Source: Diphasiastrum complanatum (taxonomy: Eukaryota > Streptophyta > Lycopodiopsida > Lycopodiales > Lycopodiaceae). Taken from it: a stretch of DNA of 64,000 nucleotides. Position 1 is the stretch's first letter. Every line of letters begins with the position of its first letter. The stretch covers positions 13,742,477 through 13,806,476 of the forward strand of contig CM055111.1 in NCBI GenBank assembly GCA_029204225.1. Direction: 5' to 3'. The notes under the pieces are model-generated. The model searched no databases. It was given only the letters and a program-made list of their open reading frames with translations, and was not told where the DNA came from. This document shows, in pieces, positions 43,906 to 55,231 of the stretch. A program made the position numbers and the translations under genes.

Positions 43906-45380
43906 AATTGTGTTACTGTACTGTGGGTCCTATCAGTTGATAAGGATCAGTTGGCCTCACCACGAGGCAAGTCGATGGGACACGCGTCCCACCAACGACA
44001 ACTTGGGTCATGCATGGGTTGCCTAAGTGAACAACTATATATACAGTGTAATTTCATTTTTGAGAAATACAGTTGCTATGTGAGCTTGCTGTGGAGAGTG
44101 TTTTCTGTCTATGTTACTGTGTAACATGATTTGTGTTCCTGTTCGAAGCAAATTCTAAGCTGGTATCAGAGCCGTACAAGGAGTGTATTGTGCATCGTCG
44201 TTGAAGAGAGCTTCGGGAGAACTGTCTTCTGAGAGTTCGGGGTTTACAGCGGGTTGAAGACGAAAGGAGAAACACTGGTGCAGAGAGTTTAGCACACAGA
44301 AGCTTGGTGAGCTTGAGACTGTGTGAGGATTCAGAGACAAGGGTTGTCGGCTGAATCAGAACCTCAGCAAACGGAATTTTGAAATTCCGAAGCAGGCTAT
44401 TTGGTGTTTGCAGTCAATGTGCATTCAATCGGACACAGTTTGACAAACGGATTGAAGCATCAGAGTCCTAGCAGTAGGGCGACCTTAGAGCAAGAAGATA
44501 GGCCTGTCAGAACACTGTGAATTGGAAGCTAAGAAGGGATTTGTGTGAAAAACCCTGGTCTGGGGTTTGGGACAAAATCAGAGATTTCTCTCTATTCTAA
44601 ACCATTTTGCAAGATGTAAAAACCCAGAGGAGGGCGCCCTAGCAGTGCGAATCAGGTCTGAAGTAACTGTGGATAGCCCCGCTTCAGTCGTGAAGAAATC
44701 AGAATACTTTGGTGACAGCCATAGCTACAGTTCGTGGAAGAGAGAGAGTCGGAGGAGGTCGCGGGTCTGTTCGCGCGAGGAACCAAGGCAAACGCGTAGT
44801 GCTATGGAGTGGACATCGTTTGCAAGAGTTTTCATTAGTGCACAGAAGTGTTCAGAACCGTTGGATAGAAAACTTTCAAGATCGACGGTTGAGATCGCGC
44901 TACCCAGGAGGGATATCCACAGTTGGATCAGAATCGACCATTGGATGGAGTCTGAAGAGTTGTTGAAGAGGGCCCTGAAGAAGTGAAATGCATTTTGGCC
45001 TTCAACTTCATTAAAAAATTTCAAAGTGAAAGTTGAGCTAGGTCCCTTCACAAGTGAAGAGTGAAATTTCTTCAAAGTGAAGAAACAGTTCAAAAACAAG
45101 GAAAATCCCTATTTTTGGGTCCTTTGCCCGTTTTGACCCAAACGAAAGGCTATAATCTCAAAACGAAAGGCACCCAGACTGTACCTGCAAGTACGGTACA
45201 GCAAAACAGAGTGATTGCAGCGGAGAAAGTGTTCGGAGTGCGCCAAAAGTGATTTCACCATTCCACTGGGCACGCAGTTGGGAGTTGACGATTGAGTGCA
45301 TTTCAGAAGGCGACGCCGATCTGGCTTTCAAACTCAAATCTGTGCGTCTGTACAATGGCACGAAGTGTCGACCTTATAGG
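43906..45380 (+). mobile_element. LTR element 5' end with TATA box and primer site
   Basis: An LTR of about 245 bases starts near TGTTACTGTACTGTGG (43,911), has a clear TATA box (CTATATATAC, 44,035-44,044), and ends just before TGGTATCAGAGCC at 44,161, the tRNA-iMet primer site. About 1.2 kb of internal sequence follows, with a 139-codon frame (44,567-44,986) rich in Arg/Ser that I do not recognise. It does not look like a standard gag. The second LTR was not found; copia B sequence starts near 45,384. Confidence 0.6.
44161..44173 (+). promoter_or_regulatory. Primer-binding site (tRNA-iMet type)
   Basis: TGGTATCAGAGCC, preceded by AGC as at 10,091. A TATA box lies 117-126 bases upstream, a normal spacing for an LTR promoter. 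Confidence 0.8.
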
Positions 45381-45383
45381 AAT

Positions 45384-45580
45384 GATCACCGGCCTGAATG
45401 TCGATTACCAGCTATTAAGATGTCGGTTGAGATGTATCAGACCAGACATAGCTTTTGTAGTCAGTTCCCTAAGTCAGTTTATGACTAATCTTGGTATTAC
45501 ACATTGGAAGTCTCTTATCAGAATTTTGAGACTTCATAAATATCCTATGGAGCATTTTCAATTTCACCCAACTTCTCAGT
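45384..45580 (+). pseudogene. Copia family B fragment (RT/RNase H junction)
   Basis: IRPDIAFVVSSLSQFMTNLG and ITHWKSLIRIL match RPDIAFAVSSLSQFMTNPG and VTHWKTLIRVI at 53.57-53.65 kb. Only ~200 bases of the element are left and no other domain adjoins. Confidence 0.8.
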
Positions 45581-45589
45581 GATTCACTT

Positions 45590-48210
45590 CTAATGATGTC
45601 TTTTCCTTGTGTAGGCCCATGTGTAGGTGCTTGGCTTGTTGCATGTCCTATTGGTTCGGTCTTGTATTTTTCTTCAAAATTATTTGTTACTACTCTTTGA
45701 GTTAGATTGGGGCTTTCTCATCCACTGCTGGTGGGTTTGAAATTTTTTTGGTTTGGTCATCCAATTGATTCTCCTAGCACATATCTTATGCATTGTCTCT
45801 CTAGTGGAGATCGCTTTGTTGATCATGATTCCATCCATGACGTGGTTGCATCAATTGTGCATGAACGCAGCTCTCATGTTGTTTGGGAGCAAACACACAT
45901 TTTGCCTGTGTTTGATTCATAGTCATCTTGTCGTTGGGTTGACCTCGTTCTCTCACATAAAAGGAGTTCATGATCTTAGAGATGTTGATATTGCTAATCC
46001 TTCAAAGTAGTCCCTCCTTCGCAATACTTCCATTAGGCAAGGCGGCGTTGCTTCTCAAGGAACTAAAGATAAAGAGTAAGATTATTTTCATTGTACTCTT
46101 TGAAGAGGAATTTATTCCTTTTGCTTTATAAACATGGGATGCTTGCATAAGAAATTTGATGGATTTTGTCAACTTGTGTAGGATTTGTAGTGGATTTTCA
46201 AGGACTTAGTGCCTCACCTTTATCTATCATTATGTCCTATTATTGTCAACGAGTTTCTACCACTTGCAATACTTCGATGGTCATGGTTGCAAGAACAATC
46301 GCTTCACAAATCTTGCACTACCTAAACTTGCAACTATCTTAGCCAATTACTTGCATTATGCAATAGAATACCTTGTTTAATTTTTATTTTATTATAATTG
46401 CATTACAACATCTAAATTCACCTTATCGCCTTTATACTTTCTATGTGCAAGCTCTTGTACTTCTAATAACGAGCACAATGAAGGATATCACTTCGAAAGA
46501 GCAATGAGAATTTTTGGACACTAAGTTGTGTAGAGCTCTTGACGATTCAATCTCTCTAAGAGGCCACGCTATTCTCCTTCTCTTGGATTCGTCAAATTAT
46601 AGATAATTGCTTATATAACAGTATAGAAAAGGACATCTTCATACATAACAGGAATAAGATTCGCAGGATTTGATGGTTTCAGATATTATTCAATACTGAT
46701 TTTAACACATACTAACATTTTTTCCTGCATGCATGACTTAACTTCGTCAAAATTTGATATTATGTTGCTGTTAGCATCCCAATACCTTGTCTAGGGTCAT
46801 CCTTGTAAGGCTTTAACTTGGAACACATGTCAACAACCCCATCCGAATCGTAAGTTTCAAGATAATAGACTCATGGTTTAGGTGCAAAATTTTGAAAATG
46901 CAAGGCCAAGTCAGATGGCATTGTTGACATTTGTTCTATCTAACATGCCTAAATTTCATATGGGATTGTTCCTCATGCAAGTAAAGTTTATACGTGGTAG
47001 CCAGACATAACATTCTGAGATCTATGCATTGTGTGACATGTTTGCTTACAATCAATGATAAATGTAGACGTGATTCAAACAGAAAAGATTCAGACATCAA
47101 GTTTATTGGCAACATATTGCTCCTAGGAATTATCACCTGATGAAAATAAGTCCCAAGTCTACTTTCTCCAGAAACTCATTTTCCTTTTACTGCCGATTGA
47201 ATCAGACTTCAGTCGTCAGGTGCTCCTTGTGGGGCTATACCATTCCGATACTTCTCCATGATTGTTACAAATTCTTATTGGAGCAAAGCGAATAATGTCA
47301 GCTATAATACCTGCAACTTTTTTGCCTTGTGTTCAATCATTCCTTTTTTTACTATATCCCTTCATATTTGTAGGCTCCATACAAGTAGCACAGCTTCTCC
47401 TACCGACAATGGCAATCTCTTTGATTGATTCACATAAAATGTTCGATTTGCTGTCTCTTGAGTAGCTCTGATTCACTCAGCACAAATAAGTAGGGGTTCA
47501 TACGGTTACTGTAGATAGAGTGACGAAAATCATCTGTCATGGTCCCTTTGTTCAAGTGAGTTTACTCTGTGAAGAATGCAACATTGCTCCATAATTTGAC
47601 TTCAACTTGAATCTGACTTTGACAGATCAAAAGACAAAGCTCTGATCGCGATATAAGAAAAAGAGCAACATCATTTCTACAGGTGGGTACCCTCCTACTT
47701 GCCACAGGAAACTAATTCATTTCTGGATTGAGGAAACCAAGTTGCATTAAGCAGTATGATTTCTCGCCCTGCCTGATTTACAAATTATTTCTGTTTGGCA
47801 ATCCAAGCAAGTTTCCAGGTTTTTAACCATTGCTATAGGAATATTTGGAGGTAAGTTGAGAAGACCATAGGCAAGTGCAAGTATCTGGTATGAGCACATA
47901 AAAGGTCTTCCTTCTTTATGTCAGACATGTCGTGAAGCACAAAAGTGAGATCTGGCTTATAAACCTGGCTTTCTATGTTATTCAACAATTGTATCAATCT
48001 CCTTTCTCTGAGGATGATCTTTGTTCTTTACAACAAATTTAGGCATCTGATTATCGATATCAATATGCGTGCCCCCGGATGCCTGTTGCACACCAGTGAG
48101 GAACACATATGCATAGGCACGAGCTGGAGTTATACTTCAGACGACTCAAACTCATGCCTTCGTCCTTCTGTATGACCATGCATTCTACAGAAGTCCAAAC
48201 CACAGCATGA
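45590..48210. other. No gene recognised (2.6 kb)
   Basis: No protein family, RNA gene or LTR pair was identified on either strand. The part next to 48.2 kb would hold the 3' side of the PPR gene. On the minus strand a sequence like FHAVVWTS is readable at about 48,155-48,205 and may be the decayed continuation of that gene. Confidence 0.45.
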
Positions 48211-48216
48211 AAAGTT

Positions 48217-50256
48217 TCACTGATATCTTTTTATGTAGGTCTCCGCTGCACGCAAGTTTCCAGAACGACCGAGGAGGTCCGTTATGCATGCATAATGATG
48301 TGTATCTGGTGTTATTCCAAAACTTTCTGACATTGCACTTAAAATATGAAGGCCCGCATCCACTAGGCTTGCATGGTTGCATGCTGAAAGCAAACCATTG
48401 AAGGTGATAGTATCAGGCTTTAGGCCCTCCTTTTTCATTTCCTCAAAAAGATTAAGGGCTTGTTTGGCATGTCCATGCTGGGCATATCCTGCAATCATTA
48501 CATTCCAAGACACAATATCTCGTTCCAGCAATTTATCAAATTCCTCACGGGCTTTTTCAATATTTCCACACTTGGCATACATGTCAATCACAGTATTCAT
48601 AACATGCACATCCGATTCTAACCCGCTTGTGATGATCTGATCATGGATAGCTTTACCTTCACCTAAGGCTGCTACTCCTGCACAAGCTTTCAGAATGCTC
48701 ACAAATGTGCTGCTATTTGGCTGGATGCCTTCTTCCTGCATTTTGTTGAAATAATGTAGAGCTTGCGAACCAAGTCCATACTTAGCGCATCCAGCAATAA
48801 TTGCATTCCACGACACCACACTTTTCCCAGGCAACTTGTCTAAAACATGGCGTGCTTCATTGAAGCTCCCACATCTAGCATACATGTCAACAAGGCTGTT
48901 GCCAATATAGAGCTCAGAGTCCATTCCACTTTTTATTATATGCTCATGAATCAGCTTCCCCTCGGCTATGTCTGCATTGCAGCCACATGCTTTCAGAACA
49001 CTCAAAAATGTAACTTCATCTGGTTTTGGTCCCTGCTGTTGCATTTTGGTGAAGAGGTCGAGCGCATGCCTACCAAATCCGTGCTTTGAGTATCCTGCAA
49101 TCATCGTGTTCCATGATACAATATTCTTCTCGAGAATTATATCAAACACTAGGCGAGCTTCCTCTAAATCGCCACAATTAACATACATATCCATGAGAGA
49201 ATTGCCAACATGTCCATTCAAATTAACACCCACTTTCAGAATGTGAGAATGAATTAACCTCCCCTCGTGTATTGCAGCAATACTGCTACATGCTTTAAGG
49301 ATACTCACATATGTGATTTCATCTGGCTTCATCCTTACTTCTTGCATTCTTTGAAAAAGTTCGAGGGCACGCTCAGCGCGCCCGTGTTGGACATATCCTG
49401 CAATCATGACATTCCAGGATGTAATAGTTTTCAAAGGCAATCTCTCAAATACCTCTCTTGCTATGTCTGGACTTCCACATTTAGCAAATGTGTCAACAAG
49501 AGCATTTCCAACGAACACATTACTCTCAAGCTTACATCTAATGATGAGAGCCTGGATGAGCTTGGCTTCATCTAGAGCTGCCATGCTGCCACACGCTTGC
49601 AGAGCGCTGACAAAGCTGAAACTGTCTGGCTGTAAACCCTCTTGTTGCATCTGTTTGAACAACTGTAGGGCTTCTTTACCAAACCCTATCTGGGCATATG
49701 CAGTCACCATGGCATTCCACGACACCACATCCTTCCCTGAGAGATTGTCAAAGACGCGGCGAGCCTCCACTAAGCTTCCACACTTGGCATACATATGCAG
49801 CAAAGCATTGCCAACAAAAAGATTTGACCTAAACCCAGATTCATTGATGTGGGAATGGATGGATCTACCACTTTTCAGGTCGGCCGTTCTGGCACAAGCT
49901 TTGAGAACAGCAACATAGACATAATCATTTGCCTTCACATTATACTGAAGCATTCTTAGATAGAGGTTGATTCCTTCCTCGTCTTGGCCATGTTTCACAT
50001 GAGCACAAATGATCGCTCCCCATGAATAAGAATCAGGATTTGCGATCCCGCGAAACACTTGGGTTGCTTCAATCAGGCTTCCGCATGAGGAAAACAAGCG
50101 AATGAGATGGTTACCTAAGAACACATTAGACTGAAGTCCGCTTTTGAGAATGAGATGGCGTAGCTGCCTACCTCTTACGAGATCTTTCTTTCTGATGCAA
50201 TCCAGCAGGAGACGATGGAGGCTCTGAATTCGCATCCAACAAAATTGTCGTTCCAT
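48217..50256 (-). CDS. Pentatricopeptide repeat (PPR) protein, PLS class, C-terminally truncated
   Basis: An intron-free frame of 679 codons starting at the ATG at 50,256. It is built of about 19 PPR motifs arranged as six or more S-P-L triplets. The WN(A/V/T)M(I/V)AGY..HG block recurs six times, GN.L(V/M)DMYAKCG six times, and SILKACG.. seven times. Such proteins bind single-stranded RNA in plastids or mitochondria, mostly for C-to-U or U-to-C editing. Usual PLS proteins continue with E and often DYW domains; here the frame stops after AETYIKRYQ. Downstream minus-strand codons in another frame (FHAVVWTS) look like the expected next segment, so a frameshift probably removed the C-terminus. 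It could be a recent pseudogene or a truncated editing factor acting with a partner. Confidence 0.9.
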   Translation of the reverse strand: MERQFCWMRIQSLHRLLLDCIRKKDLVRGRQLRHLILKSGLQSNVFLGNHLIRLFSSCGSLIEATQVFRGIANPDSYSWGAIICAHVKHGQDEEGINLYLRMLQYNVKANDYVYVAVLKACARTADLKSGRSIHSHINESGFRSNLFVGNALLHMYAKCGSLVEARRVFDNLSGKDVVSWNAMVTAYAQIGFGKEALQLFKQMQQEGLQPDSFSFVSALQACGSMAALDEAKLIQALIIRCKLESNVFVGNALVDTFAKCGSPDIAREVFERLPLKTITSWNVMIAGYVQHGRAERALELFQRMQEVRMKPDEITYVSILKACSSIAAIHEGRLIHSHILKVGVNLNGHVGNSLMDMYVNCGDLEEARLVFDIILEKNIVSWNTMIAGYSKHGFGRHALDLFTKMQQQGPKPDEVTFLSVLKACGCNADIAEGKLIHEHIIKSGMDSELYIGNSLVDMYARCGSFNEARHVLDKLPGKSVVSWNAIIAGCAKYGLGSQALHYFNKMQEEGIQPNSSTFVSILKACAGVAALGEGKAIHDQIITSGLESDVHVMNTVIDMYAKCGNIEKAREEFDKLLERDIVSWNVMIAGYAQHGHAKQALNLFEEMKKEGLKPDTITFNGLLSACNHASLVDAGLHILSAMSESFGITPDTHHYACITDLLGRSGNLRAAETYIKRYQ

Positions 50257-51164
50257 CGTCGTCTTGCTTTTACTGCTTTCATCATTCAGTCCTGGGCTTT
50301 TTATCTCACTCTCCAGCCATTATGCTCCATAGCACATGTCATGGACTTCATGGGCGTAGAGCAAGCCTTTTTATGCCTACATGCCTACCTAGTTGATGGA
50401 GACTGATGATGCGACCCTTATGTCGCTCCCGTTTGAACCTCATATGTTGATCAACACTTTTATTAAAAATGATGGGAAAACCCAATGATCATGTGCACAT
50501 CTTCTTTGATTTTTGTTAGTGCTCCTCTTCCTCGTCCTCTTCCTCAAACTTCCTTTAACAAGAGGAAGTTCGAGCTCCATGTTCTCGTTGCCTCTCCTCC
50601 TCCCTTGGTCCTCCTCCCGGGGCAGACGATTACCCACTTTTCGGACACCCCCTTTGGGCTGTATCTCTCTCCCTTGCTCAACGTGCTTAACTGGTTCCTT
50701 GAGCTTGCCTACCCTCAATTTATGTATTTCCCTGCTATAGTGTTGACATTCCGCCACATTCTTGTAGCCTATCATGTTTTCTTCACATCCGTTTGTTAGT
50801 TCCAAGACTCTCCTCCTCATTGTGGCCAAACTTTGACGTTGCTTCCTTTGGGTTGGAAAAATGTTGGGATGCCTAGAAACCACAATACGGCTAGCATAAA
50901 TTGATTCACCCAGCCAATGCACTCTCCTCTTATAGAGAAGCCCAGTGTGAGACTGATGGCGTGCATGGTGATACACAGACAGACTGAACTACTAGTATTG
51001 CATGACACTTAACTGACGTCCGCATGTAGAGTACCTAATTGGACCCGTGCTGCTAGTAGCCCCATGAACTGAGTTAGGACCCAACGAAAATGGTATTAAC
51101 CATGGGGCTCTGGCCCAAGGCCTGTACATACTGACATGCATACCACTCACATTGTCCTGCCTCG
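50257..51164. other. No recognised gene; unidentified frame 50,485-50,799 (+)
   Basis: The plus-strand 104-codon frame contains PFGLYLSPLLNVLNWFLELA and YPQFMYFPAIVLTFRHILVA. Its hydrophobic helical pattern loosely recalls putative plant transposon proteins of the gypsy gag type, but I cannot name it. The overlapping minus frame (50,440-50,976) is basic and looks like a shadow. The stretch also includes the 5' flank of the PPR gene. Confidence 0.3.
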
Positions 51165-51810
51165 TTGGACCTATACTCTGACAGGAAATCGAAGGATGGT
51201 AAAGCTTTCGTGCTCATCATCCTCGATATATCAGATACACTGATTGGACACATAGCTGAAGCCAAAACTTCAAAAGAAGTATGGGACATCCTGAACTCAC
51301 TATACGACGTGAGGGACGTAACTACGAAGTTACATCTACGAAGGAAATTCTTTGCAATCAAGATGTCTAATGGTGATTCTTTTCAGAGTCACATTAACTA
51401 GTTTAAGAGTCTCTTGCAACAGATGGCCGCTGTCGGACCAGTCATAAACGATCAAGATGCAATCATGACATTGCTTTCAAGCTTGCCCTCTACATATGAG
51501 AACTGGGTGATGATCATATTGACACACTCAGATTTAACTCTTACCAGAGTTATCACTATGTTGTTGCAAGAAGATAATCGAAGAAGTCAGGACGTTTCGT
51601 CTACTTCCTCCTCTCGGGCTCTATATGTCAACAAAGGCTCAAAACGACAGAAGCAGAAAAGCTCCAAGAAGGCTGCAACGAATCAGAAGTAGACTCAAAG
51701 ACAAGCACAATCATCAGATCCACAATCGAAGAAGAAGATGTTTTGCAGGTATTGCAAGCGCAATAACCATGAGATGAAGGATTGCCGAATTCTCTAAGCA
51801 AAGAATGTAG
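51165..51810 (+). pseudogene. Gag of copia B copy 4
   Basis: Contains EVWDILNSLYDVRDVTTKLH, LRRKFFAIKMSNGDSFQSHI, a stop at about 51,400, then LLSSLPSTYENWVMIILTHS. Near 51,740 is the zinc knuckle CRYCKRNNHEMKDC (C-x2-C-x4-H-x4-C). The N-terminal ~50 residues are absent. Confidence 0.85.
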
Positions 51811-52480
51811 CCAAGCAACCTGACCAACAAGCAAACATAGTTTCATCATCTCCCCAAGTCGAAGGCGCGGTTATGGTCAAAGACCAAAATGCAATTTTGG
51901 ATGATTTATGGTTTCTAGATTATGGAGCAACTCAACATATGACCAATCAACATGAGATTTTCGACTCCTACATGCCTTACAACACGAAGAAATTTGTTCA
52001 TCTTGGTGACAATAGCACTCACACTATTGAAGGTAAAAGTACTGTAAGATTGCGATTCCAGCATAATCAATTCAAACTACTATCAAAGGTTTTATATGTT
52101 CCTAAACTCTCTACAAATCAGTAAGTAGAATTACGGATTTAGGACATAAGGTAGAATCCGAATCTGATCAATGCAAAATTATTGATAGGAGTAACAAAGA
52201 TCCTTGCACTCGGCAAGAGGCAGAGATACTTACATAGATTGGCACATTGAAATTTAGATTCTAGTCAAGCCTTGAAAATCTCTATTCTAGTCAATAAAAC
52301 ATTATTATGGCATCATCGCTTAGGACACTTGAATTATGCATATGTTTTGAACATGTCCAGACAATTCATGGTTCCTGATCTCAACTATCCTTCTGGTAAG
52401 GTCGATCTCCCTGTCTGTCATAGCTACATCTTTGGAAAACAAGCTAGGATTCCTTTTAGATCAAACCATAGGCATGTAGC
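51811..52480 (+). pseudogene. Protease and pre-integrase of copia B copy 4
   Basis: DDLWFLDYGATQHMTNQHEI is the active-site region with D-Y-G instead of D-S-G. VHLGDNSTHTIEGKSTVRLR and LLSKVLYVPKLSTN follow, then TLLWHHRLGHLNYAYVLNMS and LPVCHSYIFGKQARIPF of the pre-integrase zinc region. There are frameshifts near 52,120 and 52,200. Confidence 0.85.
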
Positions 52481-53370
52481 AAAAGATCAGAAGATGATCA
52501 TGTTGCAGTTCAGCGACTACAGTATGATGAAAACAATCAATCTCCTCAATTACCCAGAAGATCTTCAAGATCCAACAGACCACCTAATCGGTTTATCGAT
52601 GAGTCTGCAGCCTACCTTGTTCAGGAACCGATGTTTGTCCAAGAGGCACTCAATCAGCCTGATTCAGATCTCTGGAAAGAAGATATGGATAAAGAGTATT
52701 CATCTCTTGTCAAGAACCAGACATGGACGATTGTCAAACTACCTACTAGTAGAAATATAGATGACTGTAGATGGATTTTCAAGGTCAAGTACAATGCAGA
52801 TGGAAGCATCAACAAGAGAAAGGCACGACTTGTCGCCAGGGGTTTTTTTCAGGTCTGCAATGACGATTACATTCAGACTTTCAGTCCAGTAGTCAAGCAT
52901 TCTTCTATTCGACTTTTGCTATCATTTGTTGCTGCAGCAAATTTGGAAATACATCAAATGGATGTACAAACAACATATCTCAATGGAATTATTGAAGAAG
53001 ACATTTACATGGTGCAACCCTAAGGTTATATTATCGAGGGTAAACACAATCATGTGTATAAACTACATAAAGCACTTTATGGCTTGAAGCAATCTGCTCG
53101 AGCATGGTTTCAAAAGATCAATACTTTTCTTATTGATCATGACTACATACCTAGCTCTTCAGATTCAAACGTTTACTTCAAAGCAGTGCATCAGTCTTTT
53201 ATCACTATCACTTTATACGTCGAAGATACTTTGTTTTTCATCAACAGTACCGATCTAATAAAAGAGGCCAAGACTATGCTATCTTCCAAATTCGACATGA
53301 CCGATCTGGATGAAGCTCATTTCTGCCTTGGTATACGAATCCACAGAGACAAAAAATAGAAGTTGGTCTA
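52481..53370 (+). pseudogene. Reverse transcriptase of copia B copy 4 (YVED variant)
   Basis: NQTWTIVKLPTSRNIDDCRW, FKVKYNADGSINKRKARLVA, FSPVVKHSSIRLLLSF, IHQMDVQTTYLNGIIEEDIY (first aspartate) and KLHKALYGLKQSARAWFQK are present. ITLYVEDTLFFINS then carries YVED where YVDD is expected, and FDMTDLDEAHFCLGIRIHRD follows. A stop at about 53,023 and the changed catalytic residue show it is inactive. Confidence 0.9.
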
Positions 53371-53824
53371 CATTACTCAACAGAGGTACATCTACAACGT
53401 GTTAGTTAGATATAATCTGATTAATTGTAAGTTAGCTCTCTCACCAATGGAACCAGGACTCAAATTGTCAAAGGACCAGTGTCCTCAAACAATTCATGAG
53501 AAGAAGTAGATGCGTGTGTATCCTTACCATTCTATTATAGGATCTCTTATGTACGCCATTATCTGTACCAGGCCAGACATAGCTTTTGCAGTCAGCTCTC
53601 TCAGTCAGTTTATGACTAACCCTGGTGTAACACATTGGAAGACTCTTATCAGAGTCATTGGATATCTTCGAGCTACTATGGACTTTTGCATTTGTTATGG
53701 AGCAGTCAAGAACGACAAACTCAATTTACTCAGTGGTTACATAGATGCAAGTTGGGAAGGAGATGTAGACACTCATAAATCCACCTCTAGATCTACATTC
53801 TTCCTCAACAATGGTCCAATTTTC
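53371..53824 (+). pseudogene. RNase H-region segment of copia B copy 4
   Basis: YHSIIGSLMYAIICTRPDIA, SSLSQFMTNPGVTHWKTLIR and LSGYIDASWEGDVDTHKSTS, then FFLNNGPIF and a stop. The DASW aspartate is the first RNase H position. The normal continuation (SSTEAEYxA) is lost at 53,824. Confidence 0.85.
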
Positions 53825-54340
53825 TAGAACAGTCAATGTGAAGTATGGTTCTAAAACAAATGGAAGAGTAGTATGATATCGCGAATTCCTCAAGCGTCAA
53901 AGACAGCCATCGTCTGATTGAAAACTGAGGAGTCATAGACGTCCATGTTTTGATCAAAGTGAGTAAATAAGCGCGATCAAACAACGATAGAGTGTATTTA
54001 ATCACAACAAGCATTCATCTACATTATACACAGATAGAAAGCAAGCTGCTGTTATATTACACTGAAGCACAATCAAATAGCAATTACAAAAAATGATGGC
54101 ATAACTGGGAGGCTCAAATAATACGTCTTATAGACGGAGCGACTCTCACGTAATCTGTGCTTGGATGATCTATTTATAGATTTCATTCGTGTATTAATTA
54201 TATTGAATGTTTGTCACGTAATTGGGTAAGCCGTTGTACTTGGAAGTATATGGCTTTTGTGACAACTATACATAGTATATACGGTCAACAAATCAGGAAT
54301 GTTGACGCTGATGAGGACGTCACAAATTATCTCACTTCGC
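53825..54340. other. No gene recognised
   Basis: Unassigned sequence that interrupts copia B after its RNase H segment. It may be inserted sequence or LTR material of the same family. Confidence 0.4.
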
Positions 54341-54830
54341 ATTTTACGTGAAGTGGTTTTCTCTCACTTCGCAAATTTCGAGACGACCTTCGGCATTTTT
54401 CTCTCTCTTCAGGATTTTGCGAAAAAGCTGAAGGTGCTCGTTAACAGTTTAAGGTGCCCTTAAAAAGTTGAAGGTGCCCTCAATAAGGCGAAGATGTCCT
54501 TAACAGTTTAACTTTCTCGTACTTTTCGAAAAAAAGTGAAAAAGCCGAAGGTGCCCTTAAAACAAGTTTGAGCTGTCCTTAAAAACAAGGCGAAGGTGCC
54601 TTTAACAATTTAACCCTTAAAAATAGAGGACCTTAAAAATTTTTCTCTCTTCGCATTTTTCGAAAAAATGCAAAAAAGACGAAGGTGTTGAAAAATAGTT
54701 AAACTGTTGAACTGTGAACAAGTTGTCTTCTTCAAAATAATTGAATGGAAGAAGTCGAAGATAAGTGTCGCAGTTTTTGAAAAACTACAAAAAATGTGAT
54801 CTGTGCGACACTTAGTGTATTTTTGCATAC
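54341..54830. repeat. Irregular GAAGGTGCC(C)TTAA repeats
   Basis: AAGGTGCCCTTAAAAA, GAAGGTGCCCTCAATAAGGC, GAAGATGTCCTTAACAG and GAAGGTGCCTTTAACAA recur every 25-60 bases from about 54,430 to 54,620, mixed with TTTTTCGAAAAA and TTCGCATTTT words. The vocabulary is shared with 38.2-39.0 kb and 55.4-55.7 kb. No gene is seen. Confidence 0.65.
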
Positions 54831-54972
54831 TGTTGAAAAAGTAATGTAAATCTGCAGACTTGTTCTAAATGCAAGTTTGCGAAAGTCCTTGAAGGTGGCC
54901 AAGTTTTCAATGACTTCAAGCTATTTAAACTTAACATCTGAACTTGAAATTATAGTAGGATTGGTTACCCTT

Positions 54973-55177
54973 TGTTGGAGATCAGCCGAAAGCCCATTGT
55001 AGACGTTCTTTAAATAATTGGTTGTCTAAGTTTGTGATTCCTGCAGGTATTAGATGAGTAGACGTAGAACCAAACTTGGTTGACCCTAGATCAATGATCA
55101 ATAAACATGTAGGAACAATCATAAAATAAAAAAATAGTCATTCACCAAGGAGACAATTGTGGGCTTAATCTCCAACA
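54973..55177. repeat. Small element with inverted TGTTGGAGAT ends
   Basis: The left end TGTTGGAGATCAGCCGAAAG, followed by CCCATTGT, is matched in inverted sense by the right end, which read backward is TGTTGGAGATTAAGCCCACA. These resemble LTR starts in opposite orientations, about 205 bases apart. No target duplication was seen. It could be a fold-back remnant of two LTR ends. Confidence 0.5.
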
Positions 55178-55220
55178 ATGTTGAACTAAGTTTGAAGGTC
55201 AAGGCATTCAAGGATTCAGA

Positions 55221-55231
55221 TTAAGGGGGAG
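55221..55231 (+). promoter_or_regulatory. Polypurine tract before copia B LTR
   Basis: TTAAGGGGGAG is directly followed by TGTTGGATT, the usual 3' tract plus LTR start of plant copia elements. It marks the 3' end of a plus-strand copia, probably the one whose gag-RNase H part lies at 51.2-53.8 kb. Confidence 0.75.

Larger units (their letters stand above)
51165..53824 (+). mobile_element. Copia family B, copy 4 (integrase deleted)
   Basis: 5'-truncated gag enters at about 51,180 (KSKDGKAFVLIILDISD). The element continues through protease, pre-integrase, RT and part of RNase H in the plus direction. Most of the integrase is missing: FGKQARIPFRSNHRHVA near 52,470 is followed at once by the linker before RT. 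In copy 1 (21.2-23.9 kb) the integrase is present and the RT missing. LTRs are not adjacent. Confidence 0.9.

Noticed and set aside
49267-49918. Plus-strand frames across the PPR gene
   Set aside because: They are antisense shadows of the repeated PPR codons.
50440-50976. 178-codon basic frame on the minus strand
   Set aside because: Basic, low-complexity and antisense to a more protein-like plus frame. No family is recognisable, so it is treated as a shadow.
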